A DNA stretch of 49,188 nt. Source: an uncultured Alphaproteobacteria bacterium (GTDB taxonomy: Bacteria; Pseudomonadota; Alphaproteobacteria; UBA8366; GCA-2717185). The notes under the pieces are model-generated. The model made no database searches. It saw only the letters and a program-made list of their open reading frames with translations, and was not told the DNA's origin. Made by a program: the position numbers and the translations under genes. Below, in pieces: positions 9,171 through 19,367 of the stretch (the stretch's first letter is position 1; each line of letters begins with the position of its first letter). The DNA lies in assembly GCA_943788635.1 (NCBI GenBank), contig CALSRA010000031.1, positions 1 through 49,188 on the forward strand. The letters run 5' to 3'.

Positions 9171-9200
9171 TTGACACTAATGAATCACAAAACCTACTTA
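9171..9200 (+). promoter_or_regulatory. Possible metX promoter
   Basis: A perfect -35 hexamer TTGACA lies at 9171-9176 in the divergent spacer between the aromatic operon and metX. The best -10 at the right distance (TACTTA, 9195-9200) is poor. A start from here would give a short leader before ATG 9239. Confidence 0.3.
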
Positions 9201-9238
9201 TGCCCTCCCTGCGATACGGGTCAAACGGGTTTTATACG

Positions 9239-10399
9239 ATGAATACCGGCATTGCCGATTCACAGAGCTCAACTGCTGGCGGAAAGATTGTCACGCTGGG
9301 CACCGATACGCCGATGCAGCTTGATTGCGGTGTCGAGCTGGGGCCGTATACGGTCGCCTATCAGACCTATGGCACGCTGAATGCGGACCGTTCGAACGCG
9401 ATCCTGGTGACGCACGCCCTGACCGGTGATCAATATATGGCGGACGACGCCCACCCGGTCACCGGCAAGCCCGGCTGGTGGACATTGCTGGCCGGTTCCG
9501 GCCTGCCGATCGATACCGATCGTTTCTTCGTCATTTGCGCCAATGTGCTGGGTGGCTGCCTTGGCACCACGGGGCCCAAGGATCTCGATCCGGTCACCGG
9601 CAAGCCCTATGGGTTGTCTTTTCCCGTCATTACCATTGGTGACATGGTTCGAGCGCAGAAAATGCTGATCGATCACCTGGGTATCGAACAGTTGTTCCTT
9701 GTGACCGGCGGTTCGATGGGGGCGATGCAGGCGCTGGAATGGGCCGCGCGCTACCCCGATGCTGTGTTCGCCGCCGCCCCGATTGCGGGTGCCGCCCGGC
9801 ATTCGGCGCAGAATATCGCCTTTCACGAGGTCGGACGCCAGGCGATCATGGCCGATCCGGACTGGCATGGCGGCGATTATCACAGTCACGATGTCATTCC
9901 CAGCCGGGGCCTGTCGGTTGCCCGGATGACGGCGCATATCACCTATATGTCGGAAGCGGCGCTGCACCGGAAATTTGGACGGCGGCTGCAGAACCGGGAT
10001 GCGCTGACCTACGGGTTCGATGCCGATTTCCAGGTGGAAAGCTATCTGCGCCACCAGGGCAGTACCTTCGTCGACCGGTTCGACGCGAATTCCTATCTCT
10101 ATATCACCCGGGCAATGGATTATTTCGATCTGGCGGCGGAACATGACGGCAATCTGGCCGCGGCCTTTGCTGGGACAAAGACACGGTTCTGCATCGTGTC
10201 CTTTTCCAGTGACTGGCTGTTTCCGACGTCTGCGAACCGCGACATTGTGCATGCGCTGAATGCGGTCGCGGCCAATGTCAGCTTTGTTGAAATCGAATCC
10301 GACAAGGGGCACGACGCTTTTCTGCTCGACGAACCGGAATTTTTCGAGGTGCTGGCCGGGTTTATCAACGGCTGCGCTGAACACAGGGGTTTGGCCTGA
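9239..10399 (+). CDS. metX: Homoserine O-acyltransferase (MetX)
   Basis: An alpha/beta-hydrolase-fold enzyme that acylates homoserine in methionine synthesis. The block [12 protein letters not shown], the nucleophile S159 in [14 protein letters not shown], the aspartate in SFSSDWLFP and the histidine in [10 protein letters not shown] are all present. ATG 9239 is the simplest start (386 residues). An ATG at 9200 (MPSLRYGS) is an alternative; neither has a strong ribosome binding site. The stop overlaps the metW ATG (TGATG), so the pair is coupled. MetX next to MetW is common in Proteobacteria. Whether the donor is acetyl- or succinyl-CoA cannot be decided here. Confidence 0.93.
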   Translation: MNTGIADSQSSTAGGKIVTLGTDTPMQLDCGVELGPYTVAYQTYGTLNADRSNAILVTHALTGDQYMADDAHPVTGKPGWWTLLAGSGLPIDTDRFFVICANVLGGCLGTTGPKDLDPVTGKPYGLSFPVITIGDMVRAQKMLIDHLGIEQLFLVTGGSMGAMQALEWAARYPDAVFAAAPIAGAARHSAQNIAFHEVGRQAIMADPDWHGGDYHSHDVIPSRGLSVARMTAHITYMSEAALHRKFGRRLQNRDALTYGFDADFQVESYLRHQGSTFVDRFDANSYLYITRAMDYFDLAAEHDGNLAAAFAGTKTRFCIVSFSSDWLFPTSANRDIVHALNAVAANVSFVEIESDKGHDAFLLDEPEFFEVLAGFINGCAEHRGLA

Positions 10400-11046
10400 T
10401 GTCGTCGTCTGACAGCATTCCGGTAGACCAGCGGCCGGATTCGATCCGCGTCGATCTGCGGCTGATTGCCGATATGGTGGAGCCCGGCAGCCGTATGTTG
10501 GATATCGGTTGCGGAGAAGGCGCGTTGCTGGCCTATCTGGCGCGGTACAAGAATGTCGATGGTCGCGGCATCGAATTATCCATGGCGGGCGTGAACAATT
10601 GTGTGCGGAACGGGCTTTCCGTGATTCAGGGCGATGCGGATACGGATCTGAAGGATTATCCAGCCGCTGCATTCGACTGGGTCGTTCTCAGCCAGACCCT
10701 GCAGGCCACCCACCGTCCCCGGGATGTGCTGGAACAACTGGTTCGCATCAGTCACCGTGCGGTGGTCTCCTTCCCGAATTTTGCGCATTGGAGCATTCGT
10801 TCGCAGCTTGTGTTGCGGGGCTGCATGCCGGTCACCGGCACCCTGCCGTTCCACTGGTATGACACGCCGAATATCCATCACTGTACGATCAAGGATTTCG
10901 TGCAGACCTGCCGCGACGCGGATATTGAAATCGAACAGGCAATTCCGCTGAATGGCGACGGCAATCCCCTAAGCTTTTCGGGAACAGGACGGTTTGCCAG
11001 CATGTTTGCCCAGCAGGGCCTGTTCGTGTTGCGAAAAAAACGGTAA
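10399..11046 (+). CDS. metW: Methionine biosynthesis protein MetW
   Basis: A 215-residue class I methyltransferase-like protein. The SAM-binding motif MLDIGCGEGALLAYL (about residues 33-47) and VVLSQTLQAT, RVVSFPNFAHW-like and FHWYDTPNIHHCT blocks are those of MetW. The family accompanies MetX and is needed for homoserine acylation in some species, although its chemistry is not settled. It is coupled to metX by a one-base overlap. It ends directly against the convergent mechanosensitive channel gene, with no spacer. Confidence 0.93.
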   Translation: MSSSDSIPVDQRPDSIRVDLRLIADMVEPGSRMLDIGCGEGALLAYLARYKNVDGRGIELSMAGVNNCVRNGLSVIQGDADTDLKDYPAAAFDWVVLSQTLQATHRPRDVLEQLVRISHRAVVSFPNFAHWSIRSQLVLRGCMPVTGTLPFHWYDTPNIHHCTIKDFVQTCRDADIEIEQAIPLNGDGNPLSFSGTGRFASMFAQQGLFVLRKKR

Positions 11047-13262
11047 TTAGTAAGACGGTTCTTCCGCTGCCTTGCTGCGCGCGGCGTCGTGCATCAGCCG
11101 CACCGGGGCAGGCGGTGCATTGCCTTCCTTGTCCTCGCCAAAATAGATCGTCTGGTGCGGGAAGGGTATTTCGATGCCCAGCTCGTCGAAGCGTCGTTTC
11201 ATGAGCAGGTTGAACCCGCGCCGGACCGCCCATTGCTGCAATGGCTGGGTCTTGATACGGGCGCGGATGATGACGGCTGAATCGTCGAACCGGTCCAGCC
11301 CCAGGATCTGTATTTCTTCCATGATCGTGTTGCTGAAATCCGGGTTTTCGCGAAGTTCCGCGCCGATCGTCTTGATGACCTCGATCACCGCATCGGTGTC
11401 CTCGCGATAGGCGATACCGATATCCAGCAGGGCGAAGGCGAAATCGCGCGTCAGGTTCTCGATCGACGTGACATCGCTGAACGGGATGATGTGCACGGTG
11501 CCGGAAATGTCGCGCAGCCGGATCGTGCGGATCGTAACCGCCTCGACGACGCCGGAATGACCCGCGACATCGACCACATCCCCGACCGAGATCGTGTCCT
11601 CAATCAGAATGAACAATCCGGTAATCACATCCTTGACCAATGTCTGGGCGCCAAAACCGATGGCCAGGCCGACAACCCCGGCACCGGCCAGCAGCGGTGC
11701 GATATTCAGCCCCAGTTCCGACAGGACGGTCATGGTAACCAGAACCACCAGTAGGACCAGGATGGCGTTTCGCAACAGTGGCATGCAGCGTGCGCATGCG
11801 CTGGACTGCGGGTCACCGTATTGCCTTCACCGTCCCTTGGCCGTAAGGCTGCGTTCAATCAGCGCGCTGACGGTTTCCCATATGGGCGATGGCGGCAACC
11901 ACCACCAGCGCCACGGTAACGACGCGTCCGATGACCGCACGGCCTGACGGTGAGGCGACCCAGGAATAGACGTCCAGTCCCCAGACCTGAAGAACCCCCA
12001 GGAATGCGAACAGGTAGAGCGCGCTGCGTCCCGCCGTCTGTACGATTGGCAGGTAACGGTTGGCGCGGGCTTCCAGCCCGGGCAGCCGGGTGTTCATTTC
12101 CCGGCCAAGGGTAAAGGCGCGCTGTACGCCACTGCGGATCGCCAGTTCCAGAATCCTGCCGACGACGATGATGACGATTGTCAGGGCAGTTTGCCTGCGC
12201 AACGAATTCGAACCCGCCGTTAATTTCCAGCGCCCAGGATGCGAAGCTGCACAGCAGGTAAATGATGAACAGGATGTGCCAGATATCGGCAAAGCGCCGC
12301 CGCAAAACCGGCAGCGGTCCGCCCCCATCGCCCCGAATGCATTCGGCGACATTCTGACGGTTCTGCAAGGCAATCATGATCAGCAGCAGGCCGACCGCCA
12401 GCCCCAGCAACTTCAGCAGCGCATTATACGCGGGCAAGGGCAGCCCCAGCAGCATGGCGGCCTGAATGATGAAATAGCCATAAACCGACAGGATTGTCAG
12501 CCGCTTGATCCAGATGAAAATGTAATTGGCGGTTTCATTTTCCAGTGGGAACAGCCGCAGACCGGCAATGACCGGGGCCAGGAACATGCGCGACAATGCC
12601 AGGACCGCACCGACGATGACATTCGCGTCTATCAGCGCCACGGTCGCGATGCGCCCGTCACCATCGGGGCCGATAACCGTGAGGGCGCCAAAACTTGCGG
12701 CTGCGAAACCGGCAATTGGCAATAGATCCAGCAAAGTGCGGGTGAGCAACAGGACGATTGTAAGGCTGACATCGTCTTCGGCGCGGGATTCAATGGCGTC
12801 GCGGGGTCGTTGCAGCGCCCGGCGCAACAGGAATGCGGCGGCGAAACCGGCCAGCAGTACAACGACGATTCGCGCCAGCATTTCGAGCCACAGGTTGCGC
12901 TGTTCAGTATTCTCCAGGCCATCGACGATGGTTCCGGCCATGCGCGGCAGGTCGACCAGGACAGACGCAGCGGCGACGAGCTGCTTGCTGACCGCGCCGA
13001 CACGTTCAGACAGGTTGGCCAGCAACGCCGCGCCGGCACCGGTTTCGGCTTGCGGCGGCTGGGCTTCCCGTTTCGCTTCAAGCAAGGTCCGGAGATCGTC
13101 CAGAAGGGCGTCACGCCGGTCAGGGTTCTCCAGCGTCTGGACCAGATTTTCCAGATTTTGCGCGGATACGCCCTTTTGGTCAGGCGCGGGATCCGCTGCC
13201 TGTATTGGCGTCGCGACCGATACGCCAAACAAAATCGTCAGGACGGCAAGAAATCGATACAT
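11047..13262 (-). CDS. Mechanosensitive ion channel, MscS family (large form); several frameshifts
   Basis: An inner-membrane channel that opens on membrane tension. The product has a signal peptide (MYRFLAVLTILFGVSVATPIQA), a periplasmic helical region rich in charged residues (about 25-130), a series of membrane helices, and the conserved MscS core. The pore helix reads LLAGAGVVGLAIGFGAQTLVKD, followed by the beta domain with VGDVVDVAGHSGVVE and IPFSDVTSIENLTRD. The frame is broken in five places (12194-12195, 11884-11886, 11834-11836, 11803-11804 and 11784). Each is repaired by removing one base, giving 736 residues, a normal size for the large MscS class. Three of these fall within about 55 bases. 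It converges on metW. The frameshifts may be artefacts; as printed the channel would be truncated before its pore. Confidence 0.85.
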
Positions 13263-13371
13263 CGTTAATCCATGATGGCCGGGCAGGCGCAGCGATTGCG
13301 AAAGCAATCAACTCTGTACCGTATCTGTTACCAAAACGCGGTTTCGTCAACCACTGTTCCGGTATTTTAGG

Positions 13372-15366
13372 TCAGGCGTGCGCGGCCCGGCGTCGACGCA
13401 TCCGGAAGATTCCCAGCAGGATGGCGAAAATGGCGACCAGTACCGGAACCAGCGTGATGTTGATAAAGCGCAGTTTGCTGTCCAGTGATTCGATATCCTC
13501 GCGCAGCTTCAGTTGCACGTCGCGCAGTTCCTTGCGGGTGCCCAGAAGATCGCCGCGCAATGTCTCCAGCTCGGTTTCCAGTGCTGCTTTCTGTTCGGCG
13601 CTCAGGACCGGCGCGGCACCGCCCGGGGTGGTTTCCGCGCTTGCCTTCTGCTGCGCTTCATCGAACTTCGTCTGGGTTTCCTGCAGTCGCGTCGCCAGCG
13701 CCTGTTCGCGGGCACGGTATTGTTCGTCGGCTGCGACCCGCAAGGCCTCGACACGCGTGAATGGCCGTTGGGCCGTGCCCCGGCTGCGCAGGGTGATCAG
13801 GTCGCCAGATCCCGCAAGGTTTTCCAGTGCATTGATCACAAGGTCGCCGTTATTGGCGAATGGCTTTACGACCCTTTGCCCGAAAAATTCCTGCTCGGTC
13901 GCCCAGAAGCGGGTTTCCAGCATGTCGGTATCGGCAATCAGAACAACGTTCAACGGCCTTGCTGACCGGGCGATATGCGGCTGCTTGGGCTCTTCTTCCG
14001 CGGTTTCGGCGGTTGCGGGCGGGGTGGCCGGGACCGCAGCATCTGCAGGCGCTTCCTCACCGGGTTTCGCCGCTTCTTCGGGCTTGGGCTCCGGCTTCGG
14101 CGCACCATCGGGGTAGGCGGAATCGATTTCACCGGATATGCGTACGGCGGTGATGAGCTTCTTGCCGTCGGCCTGAAATTTCTCGACGAATTCGAGGATA
14201 TTCGGCTCGCGCGGGTTAATTATTTCGCTGTCGAAAAGATGGCTCTTTTCGGTCGTTTCAATCAGGGTTTCGACTTGAACCGCGGCGTCATCGGCAACAA
14301 TGATGGAACCGGGACTGCCCATATTCACGCTGGTGATGTCGCGCGTAACGGCGTCCGTCGTATTGATGTTGACGCCCTTGAACGACGGCCATAACAGATA
14401 CGGCGCGGGCCGGATGTTATCCGCCGTGCCGGCATTGACCATCCGGGCCAGCGTGATGTCGGAAGCGACCATCTTCTCGACCACGGACACGCCCCATTTC
14501 TCCATCAGCCGGTTCAGCGTCGAATGCCGCGAAATCGGGCGGCCGGAGAGCGTGTTCAGTGCCGCGATTTCACTATAAGGGTCGACCATCAGGAGGGCCC
14601 GGCCACCGCGCATCAGGAACTGGTCGATAACGTATAGCTGCTTGTCCTTGAGCCGCGTCGAATGGGCCATGAACAGGACATCGATTTCTTCGTTCAGATC
14701 CGCTTCGATATCAAAAATATTGCGAACTTCGAAGCTTTCCTCAATGCCGTCGATCAGCATCCAGCGCTTTTCCTGGCTACGCGGGTCGAAACCGCCGAAC
14801 ATTGGCAGGTCCGTTACAATCCCGATGACGGGCTTGCGCTGCAACGTCAGTCCTTCGACTATCCGGGCTAGGTCGTACTCAAGGAAGGCCTCGCGCGCGG
14901 GCTGGAAAAAGGGGATGGATTCGGCTTTCTCGCCGGCGCGGGCAACAAGCCCGAAATAGACGCGTTCGCCGCCCGCATCAATGGGCACTCCCTGTACGCC
15001 GGCGCTGACTGCGGTATCCTCGGTTTCCGAGAACGGAATCGGGTCGCGCTCGACAACGGTGACCTTGCCGTTCGATACGGCGGCGAATTCATTGACTATA
15101 TCGCGGACGCGGGTCGCGTAGATTCCGTAAAGGGCAACTTCCTCCACCAGTCGCTGGGAGACGTAAAGTTCCAGCTCGACCGGTTCATCGATGCGTTTGA
15201 GAATCCGCTCGGTACCGTCAGACAGGGTAAACAAGCGGTCCTGGGTCAGGTCGAGGCGAATGCCGGTGACAGTTGAAAGTCCCGCATTCAGCGCGATGAA
15301 GATGGCGACGGCAATGGCGATGCCGGCGATCCAGCCGCCTTTGCGATTCAGCAGTACGTTGATCAT
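13372..15366 (-). CDS. GldG-like auxiliary protein of an ABC exporter
   Basis: A 664-residue protein with an N-terminal membrane helix (WIAGIAIAVAIFIALNAGL) and a C-terminal one (FINITLVPVLVAIFAILLGIF) before a basic tail. Between them is a large periplasmic part with the GldG pattern: DLTQDRLFTLSDGTERIL, PVELELYVS and GGRALLMVDP. A Pro/Glu/Ala-rich linker lies at about 420-460, and a long coiled coil at about 540-640. It follows the permease gene by 7 bases and the ATPase before that, so the three form one export system. GldFG systems serve gliding in Bacteroidetes; here no gliding genes are seen and the substrate is unknown. Confidence 0.85.
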   Translation of the reverse strand: MINVLLNRKGGWIAGIAIAVAIFIALNAGLSTVTGIRLDLTQDRLFTLSDGTERILKRIDEPVELELYVSQRLVEEVALYGIYATRVRDIVNEFAAVSNGKVTVVERDPIPFSETEDTAVSAGVQGVPIDAGGERVYFGLVARAGEKAESIPFFQPAREAFLEYDLARIVEGLTLQRKPVIGIVTDLPMFGGFDPRSQEKRWMLIDGIEESFEVRNIFDIEADLNEEIDVLFMAHSTRLKDKQLYVIDQFLMRGGRALLMVDPYSEIAALNTLSGRPISRHSTLNRLMEKWGVSVVEKMVASDITLARMVNAGTADNIRPAPYLLWPSFKGVNINTTDAVTRDITSVNMGSPGSIIVADDAAVQVETLIETTEKSHLFDSEIINPREPNILEFVEKFQADGKKLITAVRISGEIDSAYPDGAPKPEPKPEEAAKPGEEAPADAAVPATPPATAETAEEEPKQPHIARSARPLNVVLIADTDMLETRFWATEQEFFGQRVVKPFANNGDLVINALENLAGSGDLITLRSRGTAQRPFTRVEALRVAADEQYRAREQALATRLQETQTKFDEAQQKASAETTPGGAAPVLSAEQKAALETELETLRGDLLGTRKELRDVQLKLREDIESLDSKLRFINITLVPVLVAIFAILLGIFRMRRRRAAHA

Positions 15367-15373
15367 CCTTGCC

Positions 15374-16117
15374 TCACTCCGCTTTCAGGCGTTCGATCGC
15401 CACGGCATTGGCGAACAGGAATACGCCGATCAGCGATACGAAATAAACGACGTCGCGCAGGTCCAGCACGCCCTTGGAAATGTCGGTGAAATGCGCGAGG
15501 AAGCTGAGCGAGGCGATGAAATCGACAACCGCCTTGGGTGCCCAGTCGGAAAAGAAACTCAATACGATCGGTGCGCCGCTCGCAATAAGGATAAAACAGA
15601 CGGCGGCCGTCATGACAAAGGCGATGACCTGGTTTTTGGTCAGTGATGAAATGAACGAGCCGACGGCCAGGAAACCGGCGGCCATCATCAGGCTGCCGAC
15701 ATAACCGGCCAGAATGATACCGTTATCGGGATCGCCCAGATAGTTGACCGTGATCCACAGCGGGAAGGTCAGCGCCAGGGCAATCGCCGCGAAAATCACG
15801 GCGGCGAGGTATTTTCCAAGCACGACCTGCATCAGCGACAGCGGCAGCGTCATCAGCAGTTCGACAGTGCCGGACTTGCGTTCCTCCGCCCATATGCGCA
15901 TCGAGATCGCGGGGATCAGCAGCATGTAGACCCAGGAATGGAACTGGAAAAATGACGCCAGGTCCGCCTGGCCGCGCTCGAAAAAGTTGCCCATGAAGAA
16001 TGTGAGCGCGTTGATCAGGGCCAGGAAAATAATGATGAAAACGTAGGCGACGGGTGTTGCGAAGTAACCCCCGAGTTCGCGCCTTACGACGAGTAGCGTA
16101 TTTCGGATTGAAGACAC
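15374..16117 (-). CDS. ABC transporter permease, GldF/ABC-2 type
   Basis: A 247-residue inner-membrane protein with about six predicted membrane segments. The motif RIWAEERKSGTVELLMTLP (about 78-96) is typical of ABC-2 permeases, where it contacts the ATPase. The length and the block GSFISSLTKNQVIAF fit GldF-like members. It lies between the ATPase (8-base gap) and the GldG-like gene (7-base gap), consistent with one transcript and one complex. Substrate unknown. Confidence 0.88.
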   Translation of the reverse strand: MSSIRNTLLVVRRELGGYFATPVAYVFIIIFLALINALTFFMGNFFERGQADLASFFQFHSWVYMLLIPAISMRIWAEERKSGTVELLMTLPLSLMQVVLGKYLAAVIFAAIALALTFPLWITVNYLGDPDNGIILAGYVGSLMMAAGFLAVGSFISSLTKNQVIAFVMTAAVCFILIASGAPIVLSFFSDWAPKAVVDFIASLSFLAHFTDISKGVLDLRDVVYFVSLIGVFLFANAVAIERLKAE

Positions 16118-16125
16118 GGTTTTGT

Positions 16126-17053
16126 CTAACTTGCTGTTGTGATGCTGCGGAACACCTCGTCGAGATGCCCGCGTGTGACGTGGATTTCCTCAACCTGGAT
16201 GTCCCGGTCGCGCAATACGCTGCCAACATCACCCAGGATGGATGCGCCATCCCTGGCGCAGACGAACAGCCCGTTGCCAGGCACGGCTTCGACCGATACG
16301 ACGGCCGGTAATTCAAGTAGTGCGACACGCGCGGCTTCGGCATCGCCGCCGATACGCAGCGACACGGCATTGTGACGATCGGACCGGGCCAGCAGTTCGG
16401 CCGGGGTTGCGTCGGCGACAATTCGGCCTTTCGCGACAATGATTGCCCGGGTGCAGACTGCTTCCACTTCTTCGAGGATATGCGTGGAAATGACGATGGC
16501 CTTTTCCTTGGACATCGCATCGATCAGCGAGCGTACTTCGTGCTTCTGGTTCGGATCCAGCCCGTCCGTCGGCTCATCAAGGATCAGGACATCCGGATCA
16601 TGCAGCAGTGCCTGCGCCAATCCGACCCGCCGCTTGAAGCCTTTCGACAGGGGTATCAAGGGGTTGGGTCAGCACCGACGCAATTTGCGTCTTGTCGACG
16701 ACATCGGCAATCCGTGTCGTCGCTTCCGCCCCGGAAAGGCCACGGATACCGGCGATGAACTCCAGAAAACCTGCCGCGGTCATGTCCGGCCATAGCGGCG
16801 CGCCTTCCGGCAGGTAACCAATCTGACGTTTGACCGCCATGGGATCGCGCGTCACGTCGAACCCATCCACCGTGATGGAACCCGATGACGGTGCGAGGAA
16901 CCCCGTTATCATTTTCATCGTGGTCGACTTGCCGGCACCGTTCGGGCCGAGAAAACCAAGGACTTCACCGCGATCAACGGTAAACGACATGTTGTCGACG
17001 GCGGTAATCGATCCAAACCGCCGTGTCAGGTTCTTGATCTCAATCATGCTCAT
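16126..17053 (-). CDS. ABC transporter ATP-binding protein (GldA/CcmA-like); one frameshift
   Basis: The nucleotide-binding subunit of the GldFG-type transporter. Walker A GPNGAGKS is at 36-43, the signature region reads LSKGFKRRVGLAQALLHDP, Walker B LILDEPTDGLD follows, and the switch histidine is in VISTHILEEV. A single extra base in the run at 16650-16653 breaks the frame between LTQPLDT and LSKGFKRR. Removing it yields a continuous 308-residue protein of normal length. ATG 17053 has GGGAG upstream; ATG 17047 is an alternative. It is the first gene of the three-gene operon. The frameshift hits the signature motif, so as printed the ATPase would be dead, but a sequence error is likely. Confidence 0.87.
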
Positions 17054-17236
17054 GATTGCACCGGTCTCCCTGTTTGCCTGCGCATTTTCGGCCCAATGTA
17101 GGCAGCCGCCGCGATTCTTCAAGCCCCTATAGTACGTCATCTCGTGTGCTGCAATCGTCGTGACGCTGTGCTATTTTTCCCATATCGGTATTTTAACTAA
17201 ATTTTTGCTGCCGATATTGACCGTGGAGTGTTCTGG

Positions 17237-18895
17237 GTGATTCGGAAACTGCGCCTCGGTTCGGGGCTGATTCTTTTTACCTATGTCTCCCTGCACCTGA
17301 TCAACCATACGGCCGGACTCTGGTCGCTGCAGTCGATGAATGCTGTCCGGGACATTATTCATGCGCCGTGGTGGTCGTTGCCCGGGACGATCCTGTTATA
17401 CGGTGCGCTGACTCTTCATGTGTCGCTGGCCTTTTACGCGATTTACGAACGTCGCCGGTTTCGGTTCACCCTGACCGAAGGAATGCAGCTTTTCTTTGGT
17501 TTGACTATTCCGGTGATGCTTGTCGGTCACGTTCTGGGGACGCGGACAGCCTTTGCCCTGTATGACGTGAAGGTCGATTACCTGTCGGTTCTGATCGTGC
17601 TGTGGCACGTCAATCCGGTGCTGGGGTTTCAACAAATCGGCGTGCTGGTCGCGGCATGGGCCCATGGCTGTGTCGGGCTGTATCACTGGTTGCATGTAAA
17701 GCCATGGTTCCTGAAATGGCGGCAAGTCCTGTTTTCGCTTGCGCTGTTATTGCCGACCCTGTCGCTGGTCGGATTCTGGCAGGGATCGAAGGAAGCGCTG
17801 TTGCTGGTGGCCGACCCGGTCTGGTTCGAAGCATTCAAGGAGCGAATCCGCTGGCCGGATAATGACGAGCGTGCGGCGATGTCGCAGATTGCCAATTTCT
17901 TCACGCTTGGCTTTCTGGCGCTTCTGGCGGTGACGCTGGCGCTGCGGGCGCTGCGGGCATTCTGGGAACGCCGGCGCGGCATGGTTCGGATGACCTATGA
18001 TGACGGATTATGCATTCAGTTTCCGCCCGGTCGCTCCATCCTGGAAGCCAGCCGTGGCGCCGATATCCCCCATGCGAGTGTCTGTGGCGGCCGCGGCCGG
18101 TGCTCCACATGCCGCGTGCGGGTGACCCGGGGAATCGAAAACCTGACCCCGGCTTCGCCGGATGAACGCAAGGTGCTGGACCGGGTTCGCGCCGGTGTGC
18201 AGGTGCGCCTGGCTTGCCAGGCATGCCCGACCGGCGGCGAGGTCGATGTCATCCGGCTGCTGCCCGCGACCGCTGGCCCGGAAGAAGGTTTCGCCCGCCC
18301 GGGCTACCTGCAGGGGGAGGAGCGGGAAATCGCCGTCCTGTTCGCGGATTTGCGCGCCTTTACCCAATTGTCGGAGAAAAAGCTGCCCTATGATGTCGTT
18401 TTCCTGCTCAACCGCTATTTCGACGTGATGGGCGAAGCCGTGACTTCAAGTGGGGGGCATCTGGATAAATTTATCGGCGATGGGGTGATGGCGCTGTTCG
18501 GGATCGAATCCGGCCCGGAATCCGGAAGCCGGGGGGCGTTGGCCGCCGCGCGGGAGATGGGGCTGCGGATGGCCGAACTGAACCGTGCCCTGGCCAGCGA
18601 TCTTGAGGAACCCTTGCGGATCGGGATTGGCATCCATTGCGGCCCGACCATTGTCGGACGGATGGGATATGGCGCAGCAACCTCGGTGACCGCCATCGGC
18701 GATGTCGTCAATACCGCCAGCCGGCTCGAAACCCAGACCAAGGCGTACGGGGCGGAACTCGTCGTATCGGACTGGACGGTAAAACGCGCAGGGCTGGACC
18801 TGTCGGCCTTCGAGAAGCACAGCATTGAAATCCGTGGCCGCAGCGAGCCCATGTCCATCCATGTCGTGCCGTCAGCGCGGGATTTGCCGAAATAG
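17237..18895 (+). CDS. Adenylate cyclase with SdhC/heme-b-like membrane domain and [2Fe-2S] ferredoxin domain
   Basis: Probably a redox-sensing class III adenylate cyclase making cAMP at the inner membrane. Residues ~1-240 form six or so membrane helices with many histidines (H20, H24, H61, H98, H124, H143, H150, H153), resembling the heme-b anchor of succinate dehydrogenase and the hexahelical heme-b cyclases known in rhizobia. Residues ~248-345 are a plant-type ferredoxin domain with C283, C289, C292 and C327 (CX5CX2C then C). Residues ~360-545 are the cyclase domain: metal aspartates D371 and D415, adenine-selecting K411 and D489, and transition-state N492 and R496. GTG 17237 is preferred because GGAG lies 8 bases upstream; GTG 17228 is possible and adds three residues. 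It stands alone between the ABC operon and DUF6165. Heme and cluster binding are inferred. Confidence 0.88.
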   Translation: MIRKLRLGSGLILFTYVSLHLINHTAGLWSLQSMNAVRDIIHAPWWSLPGTILLYGALTLHVSLAFYAIYERRRFRFTLTEGMQLFFGLTIPVMLVGHVLGTRTAFALYDVKVDYLSVLIVLWHVNPVLGFQQIGVLVAAWAHGCVGLYHWLHVKPWFLKWRQVLFSLALLLPTLSLVGFWQGSKEALLLVADPVWFEAFKERIRWPDNDERAAMSQIANFFTLGFLALLAVTLALRALRAFWERRRGMVRMTYDDGLCIQFPPGRSILEASRGADIPHASVCGGRGRCSTCRVRVTRGIENLTPASPDERKVLDRVRAGVQVRLACQACPTGGEVDVIRLLPATAGPEEGFARPGYLQGEEREIAVLFADLRAFTQLSEKKLPYDVVFLLNRYFDVMGEAVTSSGGHLDKFIGDGVMALFGIESGPESGSRGALAAAREMGLRMAELNRALASDLEEPLRIGIGIHCGPTIVGRMGYGAATSVTAIGDVVNTASRLETQTKAYGAELVVSDWTVKRAGLDLSAFEKHSIEIRGRSEPMSIHVVPSARDLPK

Positions 18896-18911
18896 GCGGG
18901 TTATCGGATGG

Positions 18912-19301
18912 TCAGCCGTAATCGGTATAGGATTTTTCCTCGATGATGCCTGAATGCAGCGTGTCATTGATGCGGCGCTTGATGGCGGCGCGTCGGTCGT
19001 TCGTGCGGTAGACGGCGCGGGCCAGTTCAATGAATTTGTCACCGAAATCGCGGCGCCGCTCACAGTCCCGAATATCGTCCTCGATTTCCCACAGTGCTTC
19101 ATTGATCCGGCGTAGCGCGTTTGTATCTGCATCAATGTCTGCATCGGCAGGCAGGGCGTCGTCGCGCGCCGTGGCCAGCGCGGCAAGTTCGGTTTCGACA
19201 TTGGCAATTTGCGCCGGATCGCGCAGCCGGACACGTTTGATTTCCAGGATCGTGATCTTGTCAATCAACTCGCCCCAGGACACTGCGACTTTTGGAGTCA
19301 T
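18912..19301 (-). CDS. DUF6165 family protein
   Basis: A 129-residue soluble protein beginning MTPKVAVSWGELIDKITILEIK, the recognisable start of DUF6165, a small family often found near glycosyltransferase or surface polysaccharide genes. The rest is charged and helical (RRINEALWEIEDDIRDCERR). ATG 19301 is chosen because GGAAAG lies 8 bases upstream and the conserved N-terminus begins there; the longer open frame upstream overlaps the Rieske gene. It is convergent with the cyclase gene and divergent from the Rieske gene. Function unknown. Confidence 0.78.
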   Translation of the reverse strand: MTPKVAVSWGELIDKITILEIKRVRLRDPAQIANVETELAALATARDDALPADADIDADTNALRRINEALWEIEDDIRDCERRRDFGDKFIELARAVYRTNDRRAAIKRRINDTLHSGIIEEKSYTDYG

Positions 19302-19367
19302 GTGCGCGCTTTCCGATTGTGTTAAACAGACGCAGCACAAGATTAGCGCCCAAAGGGCGGAGACGGA

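Noticed and set aside
9269..10672. 467-codon open frame opposite metX-metW
   Set aside because: Shadow of two firmly identified genes.
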